Shown: positions 53,908 to 64,000 of the stretch, piece after piece | How the letters are laid out: each line of letters begins with the position of its first letter | How positions within the stretch are numbered: position 1 is the first letter of the stretch | NCBI GenBank assembly: GCA_950295325.1 | Contig: OX485803.1 | Location: forward strand, 45,151,554 to 45,215,553 | Origin: Polytrichum commune | Lineage: Eukaryota; Streptophyta; Polytrichopsida; Polytrichales; Polytrichaceae | DNA: 64,000 nt | Direction: 5' to 3' | Translations under genes and position numbers: made by a program | Notes under the pieces: generated by a model | What the model was told of the DNA's origin: nothing | Seen by the model: the letters and a program-made list of their open reading frames with translations, nothing else | Database searches by the model: none

Positions 53908-55699
53908 TTGTCTTGTAAGGTTAATTTTCTTGATACTTGAACACAAAGTAACTTGGGAATTTCTTATTAAAAGAGAGAATACATGCAATTTGTACGAAAC
54001 ACTACAAGCGTTTAAATATCATGCATGTAGGTACGTACCACTTTTACAATGTCCATCACCTTAACACGAGGTTCATGTGTTGGTTTTGAGTCATCTCCCA
54101 ATAGAGTAGAGGTGCGCATAACCGATCACTTTAAAAGAGGTTCTGCATCGTATATGGAGAAGTATAAGGCGGTGCAATTTCTCCCCATGTAGGAAGATAG
54201 AAATAAGGAGGATTGCAAAATTTCCGGCAATCTTGTTCCTTAAATTGAAATTACTGTGAATTTTTGAAACTGAAACTTGGCCCAAACATATTACCAACAT
54301 CTAGAGCTTGTCATAACCACTCACTCCTCCTCACTTTGACACTCAAACCAAGGACATGTGTCATGGCACTATTGATTCCGACCTAATCAAAATTCAATCC
54401 TAGTCTTATCAAAATTTATGGCACCCCATAGGTTCTTGATGGGGTCCTGATCAGGAATAAGCGCCTCTACTATAGAACTTCAAACTTTTATGATTGTTGC
54501 ATACATAATCTAAAGAGAACATACTTTGACGTGTTGGAATCCATGCCAGTTGCTAACGACAATCAACTACAACTCTTAACCTAATAATAGTATAAACATT
54601 ATGTGCTGAAGGGATGGTTTTAGCACCATCAAGCTTACAGCTTTCTTTTCTTAGAACATTCCAGCACAGGAGGAGCTTCGTGGTCCTCGATCGGGACTCT
54701 TTTTGCATGGATAAGTTAAGTGAAGTTTTTGGGTACGATGGTTTGTAGAATCTTCACGAAAATTGTGCATGCCATAGCCTGCTATACTATATGTTTTGCA
54801 GCAGTACGTTGATGCCTTGAGCCCAACAACTGTTATGTTTTTATTTTATTTTAAAAGACGACTGAAATTCCGAGCCAGAAGACACTCACTTCCCACCACT
54901 TGGCTCCATGGTTTTCAAGATTCCCACAGTATTATTCAACCAGCCTTTCATGCTTTGTGGGCCTTTGGGAATGGGAACCAAACACACATATATACGATGA
55001 TGAGATAATACTTGACATTTCAGTGTGGTTTTGAGAGGCCATTGGATCCGGCTCTGGCAGCTAGTACATTCTCTTGCTATTTGAATCTGCCCTTGAAAGT
55101 CTGCTCCTTTGAAAACGGGGCTCTCCGCTTCCAGTGAACAGATTTAGCTCATGCTTATCAGTAATCCCTTAGCGATCAGACGTTTTATTCTTTTATTCAA
55201 GCATAGCTGCTAAGATTGTGTATGGGATCTCAAAGGTTGATCACAAATATTCATCAGATTTGTATTCATATTTGCTTATCTATACCTCTCATGAAGTGTT
55301 CACACCTCACTTTTCAGTTTGACATTTTGATAATCTCGTCACTTCAGAAACGTATTCAGAATGTGAAAATGTATCTCTAAAAAGGAATCATGACTTCCAA
55401 GCGGATCAAGATGGCACAGTTGCTAACGAAGTGGTCATAATCAATATATAGGCTTCACCATTTCGGATGAAGTAAAATGGTCACTCGTCCATTGTCCCGG
55501 GGAGGCATCCCGACCCAAAAAATCTAGCTTGTAGGTAGACGCGAGCATGTAAATAAATAAGTAAGTAACCAACGTCAGGCAATCCGACGTGAATTTGAGT
55601 TCATTGGTCCTACCCTACTCAAGAATCCGTTTGGTGTAGGGTGGGGTTTACTGCCTACCTTGTGGTGGGTTGGCTCTTGGTTTCTTACCTACTTAGCTA
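53904..55699. other. Intergenic, nothing recognised
   Basis: AT-rich, no supportable frame, RNA gene or clear repeat. Confidence 0.4.
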
Positions 55700-56165
55700 G
55701 TTTTTGCCGTCAAGTAGAGAGAAGATTTCACAACGGGAATCCTCGGGGGGGGGGGGGGGGCAGTGTGTTAAAAATTTAAGGATATAGGTGCGAACAACTA
55801 CTATTTTATAGGGGGGTATTACTTTCAATTCTCTTCTTTTTTTCACATGCTATCATTATGTAAATGTCTACTTTGGGTCAATAGAAAATGGCTTGCATTA
55901 CTTATAATTTCAAATTACCTATTATTCCATACCCTATAGTACTTTAAAGATGTCCAGTGCCATTTTTGATACCCTATATTACTCTTAAGCTCAATTATAA
56001 TTTTTTGCTCCCATGTTTTTAAAATACCCTATCATTTGTTCGCAGGTATATTGCTACTCCAACCAATGACTACCCCCCCCCCCGAGCGGGAATCGAACCG
56101 CCAACCACTCCATTCTGAAATGGGAACCTCTCCACTATTACTTGGTAGTTTAGGGTCGTCTCGGG
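55700..56165 (-). mobile_element. tRNA-derived SINE, interrupted copy
   Basis: On the minus strand it starts GAGACGACCCTAAACTACC near 56160. It has an A-box-like AGTGGAGAGG and a B-box GGTTCGATTCC (56099-56089), then CGCTCGGG. The downstream SINE body (TGAAATCTTCTCTCTACTTG) reappears at about 55731-55712, separated by about 330 bp that includes G and C homopolymer runs (55746-55760 and about 56073-56083), so something has been inserted between the head and body. Confidence 0.65.
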
Positions 56166-56527
56166 CCCTAAACTATGAGCATGTACATTGATTGCTTGCA
56201 TAAGACATCCAACGCCATGAGTTGATTTTATTATACTTTGTCAATATTCAAAGTAAATTTATAAAAACCAAATTTGGGGGACGTTCTTCGCTCGTACTCA
56301 TGGGAAATGAGGTTTTCTAGAAGGGTGGAAGGGAGAGATAACTTCCATTGGAGGCGAGAGAAATAACCGTCGTAAAGTATTTTATTGGGGCACTGGATAC
56401 TTACAAGTTCGGCTTCTAGAGCCGCCATGTTTTCCACACTTTGAAACTTGGTGAACTATATGATATGACTTTTGTGAGCCATGCGTGCATGAATGGCGTC
56501 GCTTCAAGCTCTACGGCACTAGAAGAA

Positions 56528-56706
56528 ACTTGTCCATTAGAACCCATTCATTGCGACTCGTGGCAAGAAAATGCATAATTGAATCATTTTGGTTGTCAAC
56601 CAGAGGTTTTGGTTGCGGTTTGAGACATTTGGCAATCAAGACCCTTTGATTGACAACCGAAATGGTGTAATTATGCATTCTCTAGCCATGAGTAGTAATG
56701 GACAAG
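56528..56706. mobile_element. Fold-back (hairpin) element
   Basis: Left arm from about 56529 (CTTGTCCATTAG ... GAAAATGCATAATTGAATCA, TTTTGGTTGTCAACCA) pairs with the reverse complement of the right arm ending at 56706 (GAATGCATAATTACACCATT, TTCGGTTGTCAATCAA). The arms are about 75 bases with scattered mismatches around a central loop of about 40 bases. Confidence 0.75.
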
Positions 56707-57194
56707 CCGCAACAAATGATTGTAATGGTCAAACTTTTTTTCAAGTGTGACAATTATATTCCACTACCATGTTTTCACTAGAGAAGACAGATGTACATCT
56801 AGTGTAGGAATTTGTGCCAAAGCGTGGCGGCTCCAGGCATGTCCCAAGCAAACTCAAATTCTATGTTGGTGTTGGGTCTATATTTGTTGTGAGTTGGTGC
56901 TAATTCTTTCCATGAGAGCGTCCCCACCAGACCGGGTATGCCAACGCCAAAAATGGGGTATCCTGGGTTCTTAGGTGGCGGTACCGGCATAAATTGAGCC
57001 CCACCAGTGTCCGGTCCCCCATAATTTAGAACCAGCCCGGGTTTAGTAAAGACCTTCCCCCGCCATAAATGGTTCATACAACGGCCCTCCTCCCGCCCGC
57101 CAAGAGATTACTTTAATATCAGATACTCCGATATCCTACTTTATCCCATGTCAAATAATAGGTGTCGTTGTCTTATTGATTGCTTTCTAATTAT

Positions 57195-57401
57195 ACCGGG
57201 GGTATGCCTAGGCTTTTTCTTTTTCTTTTTGAGACAGAAGGCCGAAAGGCTAGCCCCAAAGCACAGGAGGTAGTTGACCACCTGGCAAGTTTTCCATCAA
57301 GTAGAGAAGAGATTTCACAGCCGGGAAGGGAACCCCCAACCTCTTCCTTGAGATTTGGGTATCTCTCCACCATCATCCGGTAGTTTAGGGTCGTCTCGGA
57401 C
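57195..57401 (-). mobile_element. tRNA-derived SINE, second copy
   Basis: Same family as 55700-56165: minus-strand start GAGACGACCCTAAACTACC (57399-57381), degenerate B-box GGTTCCCTTCC (57334-57324), body TGAAATCTCTTCTCTACTTG, and a tail running into a T/C-rich stretch near 57220. The head and body are contiguous here, which defines the intact element. Confidence 0.7.
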
Positions 57402-58511
57402 GGTATGCCTAGGCTTTGGTGGGCTTTGACTCAAGATGAGTTGCCCCGCCCAAGATGGAGGGCTCCCCAAAGGTATTAAATACTTTATACTCTATTTGGC
57501 GTGTACCCGATCTAGTGGGGATGCTCTGGGATACCAGAAGGTTTTAAAACTTCTTCCTAGTATTGCCAAAAACCTTCCAAGCTTTTTGGAGGATTTTGCA
57601 ATTTATGAATCGGCTTTTGGGTTTCAACTAAGTTAGACATACAATTGCCGCATTTGCCTTCTTTTTTTGCTCTTAGAACTTAGACTGGCTCAAGTGTGTC
57701 CCATTTTAAGAGAATTTCGATCCTTTTTTCCCTGGCATCAAAACCAATTGTGTTGCCAAATTCAGTGGTGTAATATTAGAAAATAGAAAAAAGAAAAAAA
57801 TAAAAATCACCACCTGCAATAACATTGATTTGCTCCACATGCATTTAGAGGGGTCCTATTTGGTTTTCTTCCTCAACCCAAGAAACCAAACACTGCAGGA
57901 GATGCCACTAGCAATGAGAATCCCAAGGTCTTTGACGGACTCAATTTTGGTCTTGTCAATTTTGATCAAATGGGCACTTTCCACATTAACATGAGAAATG
58001 TTCAACTGATGCAAATCATCATAGTAACAATGATCCCCAATTGCTTATCAAAGTAATTTTCCCATTTAAATACCCAAAGTTTGACTAGCACACTTTCGGG
58101 TGCTCAAAGGCCTTCATTCATCACCATTATTCTAGAATTGACAATTTTTAGCATCAAACACGTGTTGAACCCGAAACCTAGCTCAGATTTTGGCAACCAA
58201 ACAATTGTGCAAGTCACGTATCATTGCGTACTAAGGGCATCCCTATCCTCTAATATAGTTTCCGTCACTATTCTTGAATGAATGAACGAGCTAATTATGA
58301 CCGTGTCAGGCTTATGCAGAAGTCGATGCATTGGGAACCGTGCGCATGGGTATTTAAACATGTTGTAAATCTTTATTTTTCAATGTTTTAGTATTTGGTG
58401 TTATATAGTAATAATATCTTAGTGTTATAGTATCACACCGCACAAATGTTCATAATCAAGATAGGTGTACATGGTAGATCAGTGTTTCCATTTTGTACCC
58501 TAGAGGGTCTC
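57402..58511. other. Intergenic, nothing recognised
   Basis: No supportable gene or RNA. A/T-rich with several homopolymer runs. Confidence 0.4.
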
Positions 58512-58596
58512 AATCATAAAGAGCAAGGTGGGAGTGCATTTTCATGTTCCCCTTCTAGGAACATCAAACTCCATTCCCGCCATGCTCTTTATGATT
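58512..58596. ncRNA. Candidate miRNA-like or MITE hairpin
   Basis: Arms of 39 bases (58512-58550 and 58558-58596) pair with six mismatches around a 7-base loop. The left arm starts AATCATAAAGAGCAAGG and the right arm ends CATGCTCTTTATGATT. The near-perfect stem is compatible with a plant microRNA precursor or a short fold-back transposon; nothing here shows transcription. Confidence 0.4.
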
Positions 58597-58989
58597 ATAT
58601 AAAAGTGTGAGATTTCCAATGTCACCATTAAGAATATGTGACTAGCGTAGTTAGAGTAAATGTTGGGAGGAAAAGTATACATGTTCAACTCTCTTACCAC
58701 CGGCACTTGCATTTCTATAGTGCTCAAATAATCACTTTACACAAATGTCCTATTTTGAAGCATCCCAAAATTTAAAACAATCAAGCCCCTTGAGTTTATG
58801 CTCAACTCTACATCATTGGAACATTAGAACATTGAATGTGTGTAATTATTGGTAAAATGTGGTCCCCAAGGTGGTATGCTTTGCCAAATTGTTCTACAAG
58901 ATCGAAAATTCCCAATACGCAAGTTCAAAAATTCCTAGCTTTTTGTTCACTTAGCCCCAACATATGAAGAGCATTATACCCATTTAATT

Positions 58990-59280
58990 ACCGGCCCCAT
59001 ACTGCAAGGGCTTGGGATTCGTGGCATCTATGTAAACTCATCCATCCTAGATGAAGGGGCTCTAGTAAAGAAAACTCCTTTATAAGGTTCGAGGGCCAGT
59101 TCATTCTAGCTAAATTTTATTGCACTAATTTGGATCTCTGATGCTATTTCCATAGTCAAATAGTCTATATATAACCATTTGCATCCTATAGTATAATTCA
59201 TTGCATTTTCACCTACGCCGTGAATGAGATTATGTAGAACCACAAATCCCTAGCCTAGTTCAAGAGCCTAATATCGAGGG
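58990..59280 (+). repeat. Repeat family R2, copy outside the transposon
   Basis: Related to 21700-21980: GGATGAAGGGG/AGATGAAGGGGCT, GAGGGTCGATT/GAGGGCCAGTTCATTC and CACAAATCCCTC/CCACAAATCCCTAG in the same order. Non-coding and old. Confidence 0.5.
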
Positions 59281-60739
59281 AGAGAGGGAATTTTCTTATA
59301 TAAGCACACCTCTCATTCATCCCACATGAGAACTTGACCGCTTATAAGTGTGTTGCCGATTCATCTCAAATGACTTTGAGTACACTAATTTGAGGTCTTT
59401 AAAGCTAATCCCGGTGTCAAATCAACTAAAGGAAATAGCATTTGGGTTGCAAACTATTGCAGTATTTTACGTTGGATAAACAAGAAGTACACTCGTATAA
59501 GATAATTCCCTCCCTCTCTCTCCACTACACCATTTATGGTATTTAGTGCGACTTACTATTTGGGATAACAGAATCCGATAACTTCTTACTAAAATCTCTC
59601 ATTTTCACTTTCAAAAGCTGTATAAAATTTTCAGATATTATAGAACAAAATGACTTTCTCAATGAACGATTATATCATTGTTATAGCATTGTGTAACTCT
59701 GAATAGTAGTCACATTAAATACCATAAACGGTGTACTTTGTAATGGTATACACACAATGATTTTTTACGATTTTCATATATAGTAATCGACACTGTTTTA
59801 AACCCAACACTTTTACTAGCACCATGGAACGCCACATCATTCCAAGTGGTGCAAATTGTGAAGGATTCATGATTCTCTCGGACCTTTCAGGTGTCCCTAA
59901 CTTAATTTTTATTGTTATATATGGCTCGGTCATGATGGTGTCAACTGAAAGCACAAAGGGTGGGTAGTTATATAGGTATATGTTTTGAGTACTTCTCCCA
60001 CTCCTACCCGGTTCAAGGACATGACTTGGTTGCCAATGAAATCATTGTGGTTTTTTGTAGTAAGGAAAAGCAAACCAATCACTAGGAAAATCAACACGAA
60101 CGACAACTAACGAACACAACACACCCATTTTTTTAATGGAATGTTATGTTTCCTTTTATTCCCATTTGTTGTTGTGTTTGTAGCCTCCAATCGTGTAGAG
60201 CCAACTCTTCGTAAGCTAGTCAACGGCATCAAAAAGATGGATGCATCGACGTCACACATGTAGACACTTTCACGACTACGAATTGGCGTGCATAGTTAGT
60301 GAATGATGATGATGATGAATGTGTTGAATTCGTTTGAATGGTGTGTTTGGTCACTTTTACGATATAGCATAAGTTACACGAGAGGTGTGTCGAGTCATCT
60401 CAAATGCTTGCTTGAATGAAATGAAATTTAAGCTCAATGTCCCGGAGGCCAACATAACATTATTTAGGTTCATAACAATGTTTTGTGGGGTTGATAGTAT
60501 TTCACATGGTATTTCTGGATTTTTTCCACATTCAGTCAAAATGTGGGAAATATCCGAGAATACTACGTGGAATACCGTCAGTCCCACATAACACTATTAT
60601 GGATCTGAATAATGTTATGAAGGGAATGGGTCCCAAAGTACACAAATTTACACAAGTGAAGTGAATGCAACAAATTGTCTTCACACTGTAGATAAGGGAT
60701 GTGAGCCGTGATGTGGTTGTTTTTCTTAATAGGGCACCT
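59281..60739. other. Intergenic, nothing recognised
   Basis: No supportable gene. AT-rich. Confidence 0.4.
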
Positions 60740-61710
60740 ATAAGGTTGAGGCATCTATAACCAAGAAAATAAGAGGTTTTGCATTCGTTTAGGAGGAGTA
60801 ATAGTGGGGGAATTGTTTTTCTTGTGAAGAGAAACATATTAGACCTTGGACAAATGCCAAAATAACTATAGTTAACTAGATTATTTTCATTATATTTTAG
60901 GGAAAAACTATAGTTAACTAGAAAAAAAATCAAACCAATTTGAAGAACAACTGAAGTTAACTAGAAAAATTTAAGACCAAATTCAATAACAACTATAGTT
61001 AACTAGAAAGAAGTGTTAGAAGATATTTAAAGACATGTTGGAATTCTTCTTTTATCATTTTTTTGTCATATCCTTACTAAATTTAAACAAGTAACTTCCA
61101 CATATCAGCAAAGTTGATATTTCGTGTTTAAGTTTACATTTAATGTTACTTACTTTCATAGGGTTATTGGTATTTAGTGTAGTGACACTACAACACCACA
61201 ACATAATTCTATGGACATGTTGTGCTCAACTTTAGTTAACTAGATGTAGCTATAGTTAACTAGATTTTTCGGCAGACCGAATTTAGAACAACTATAGTTA
61301 ACTACATTTTTTGGTGGGTCAAATCGCAAACAACTATAGTTACGAAAGGCAACTAGTTGACTAATAATTGAATTAGTTGGTTAGTTGTCCAAGGTTTGAA
61401 ACATATTCCAAGAAGAATGCAATTTTTTATTTTTTTATTTTCATGATTATGGAAAGTGCTACAAATTCCCAATCAATAAAGTTTAGGGTCATGTATAGTC
61501 AATTTATAGGTTAACTTGTATCCGCTCATCTAAATTCTTATTCTTGGCTAAAACTATTACGAGGGCAATCAATCACAACTTACAAGCTACCCCCATATAA
61601 ACTTTAACTCTGTTCGCTTTGAAATTGTGGATCTCATCGATGTTGGTATTACATGACCCTAGTGAGCAGTTAAATGGACTTGGTCGACTATGGATACCTC
61701 GACGTTAGCT
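60740..61710 (+). repeat. Repeat family R1, longest copy, with AACTATAGTTAACTAGA cluster
   Basis: The outer parts match 39600-40030. Inside, 60860-61345 carries about seven copies of the palindrome-containing word CTATAGTTAACTAGA at irregular spacing, absent from the shorter copy. It looks like an internal insertion or amplification. Confidence 0.65.
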
Positions 61711-63639
61711 TAGTGGTAAATGACAAGACTTGTACTTATGTATGGACATCAAGAGGGTCTGTCTTATAACGACATTGGACTGTGTGTTCAAAGTATGATA
61801 AGCATTCTAGACTCGATAGTTGACATGATTGGGTTGGTCTATTTAATCACTCAAATAGAAAGATAATATACTATTTGACTTCTCGTAACTTATGTAACTT
61901 GACTCTCATTCTGAAATTTGAAATAACAATCTTCGTGGTTTATGATTATAAACCACATGAGACGATTCCCAATTTAATCCAACGTTTAAAAATGTTTGTG
62001 GGGTTAGAAATACCCACAATAAGACCATGGAAAAAAACTCTATGAAAATATAAGAATTTTTTTCGTCAGTTGAATGTATTGAGGGACAATAAATAAAAAA
62101 TGAACTAGCTTCTAAATCAACCACAACCATAACATCACTCAACTAGCATAACTCAATCCCATGGGTCCAAGAATCCCAATAATATTGTCATGGCACAATG
62201 CTCTCTAGATCCACATGCCTTCATATTCATAAGTTGAAATCGGTTAAGTGTAGTTGGGTTTACACGGCACGTGCCTAACACCACTCCCTTGCAACCGGTT
62301 GAGTCCGTAGGCCAACACATGGTTAATAATGTATGACAAGGGAAAATATTATATCATATTATTAGAATAAACATAAACATAAATCATTTCTCTCCACTTA
62401 CGAGTTAATTTTCTCCCCCTCCTTGATTTACTTGGGGGGTGCTTCCATATCGGAATCATTCATGTTGTTGCCATATCTATTCATTGTCTCTGTATGAGTG
62501 GATCCTCTACATTTCCAACATGGAAACCTACTTAGTTTTCTTACTTTTAGAAAACCATCATCTTATTAAAAACGTTTGTGATGGTAAGGCAAGGACCACT
62601 GTTCTAAGGTAAATGTGTGCATGTGTGCATGTGTGCATGTGGGCATGTAATGACAATTTTTGAGCTTTTTGGACCAATTCTTAGTTTAAGTGAGAAACCA
62701 GTTATTTTTGGGCTTCTTAAATAGGAGTTAGTAGATATGAATGGGGCTATAGACTGGAAGTTCCAAAAGTAACCGAAAATAAGTTATGGCTTCCTTGTAG
62801 AAGTCTCTTGAGGATTGGGAGGCTATTGTATGGAAGGAAAGGAGGCATGAGAGAGAAGGGGGGAGATTTTTTGGCATATGGCTATGGACCTTTTCTGATA
62901 TTTTTTGTGAATGCTTATGAACATATACTTTTGGAGAGAAAATATATACTTTAACACATGCGTGTGATTCGCATGTGACCAATCTATCGTCTGATTGCAG
63001 GCTTGTATTGTTAGTCTATTTCCAGGGGGTTTGTACTGGAAGGGAGAGGCATATATGTAATTTCAAAGCAATGACTGAGTTGAGAGTTAACTTGTAAGTC
63101 TGGCCGGAAAGATTCCTGTTCTTTGTAATGTTTGTGGGATTCATACTGTGATCGATGTTGAGGATAGCCTGATATTAAGTGCGATTAGAAATATCTGTGA
63201 GAAGAATGAGTGTAAGGACGTTGATACTCTGTACTCCTTGTTTTCCTGGATTCGGTCGATTAGCTTAAGTAAGCCTCAGTGATTGATGGGTGTGAGTTAT
63301 CGTAACCCGACTTTCTCGCTGTTTTAATTAGAGAAAGGAGATAGATCCGCATTGAATTATATGGTGAATTATGAGTGAAAACGTGTATGAAGATCTGCTG
63401 AGATTGCAGCCCAGGCCATGGTTTAATCTCCATACTCTATCTTTCATACCTGCCCAAGAATACAAGTCATGACAATGGTCTGTAGAGAATGGGGATACAG
63501 TGAATAATGGTTAGGAGTGATTTGGGGAACTGGACATTAAGCGGAGAGATTGATTAATTTATCTGGGAGTAGCTCTCATTAATTGCCGCGTGTTCTGTAA
63601 TCATCTGAAAGCATTGATTGAGGAAATCTGTGGGCAGAG
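61711..63639. other. Intergenic, nothing recognised
   Basis: A short TGTGCATG minisatellite is present near 62617-62648. No gene supported; the longest minus frame (62982-62728) has no recognisable motif. Confidence 0.4.
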
Positions 63640-63835
63640 ATTGGTTGAGATCCTAGTGCTTGCAAGTCGAACCGGTTTACATGTTGACATCCTTCGGTTT
63701 CTCTATCTTAATTTGAGGTATATTCCATAAATTTCTATCAAAGCGATCGGTAATTCTCTTGAAGTATTGAACTTCAACCGGTTAATTCTCCAACTCATTC
63801 GGTTCATCTGTAACTAACTGCTAGTTCTCCTTGAT
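63640..63835 (+). repeat. AACCGGTT-rich repeat family, copy 3
   Basis: Direct relative of 33330-33600: GGTTGAGATCCTAGTGCTTG, CATGTTGACATCCTTCGG, CGATCGGTAATTCTC, GAACTTCAACCGGTTAATTC. It ends near TTGATCAT. Confidence 0.75.
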
Positions 63836-64000
63836 CATAGATATAGTTGACTATACTATTGACTGATAATGTAACTTCGAGACTGCCGAATAGATTTGTG
63901 CATGAATATAACTAGGTTGATTTAGGGGATAATCACTGTGCTATTAATTTGGAATATGATCCCTTATACTTAAGTTATGTGATGACAATGGTCGTAATGA

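Overview
The window looks like nuclear DNA of a land plant. The evidence is compact GT-AG introns, a phloem-protein-2-type F-box gene, a plant-style En/Spm (CACTA) transposon with a tnp2 transposase, tRNA-derived SINEs and AT-rich intergenic DNA full of decayed repeats. I cannot name the species. A decayed HUH-type (Replitron-like) relic might hint at a non-flowering lineage, but that is weak evidence.

Layout. (1) Positions 1-4726, minus strand: the first nine exons of the RNA polymerase III largest subunit gene, running off the left edge. (2) 4727-12850: its leader, old repeats, a broken replication-protein-A-like gene (8467-7107, minus) and a 500-bp MITE (9219-9718). (3) 12860-30982: a nested transposon. 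The outer element is Mutator-like, with inverted repeats of about 680 bp and a perfect 9-bp target duplication. A 15,466-bp CACTA element (14437-29902) sits inside it, with 29-bp perfect termini and a GTT target duplication. (4) 31-34 kb: a tRNA-SINE, repeats and a 91-bp tandem array. (5) 34726-36823, plus strand: an F-box/PP2 gene. (6) 37-64 kb: no confident intact gene. This part holds the HUH-like relic (about 41 kb), a 145-bp tandem array, SINEs, two long hairpins and several repeat families.

The CACTA element is the most interesting part. Its two transcription units diverge from a central region. The minus unit carries a short transposase-associated exon followed by a SET-domain exon, then a three-exon tnp2 transposase. 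The plus unit is a seven-exon gene whose exons all join in phase. It would encode about 1013 residues: an En/Spm-type (Ptta) accessory transposase segment, a coiled coil, an FCP1/HAD-phosphatase-like domain lacking its catalytic aspartates, and a conserved C-terminal domain. Each of the three coding units carries exactly one disabling change (a TGA, a TAG and a 1-base frameshift). Nearly every spacer and intron is packed with AGTCAT/ATGACT motifs of the kind normally confined to CACTA subterminal regions. My reading is a young, just-inactivated transposon that acquired chromatin- and transcription-related domains (SET and an FCP1-like pseudophosphatase).
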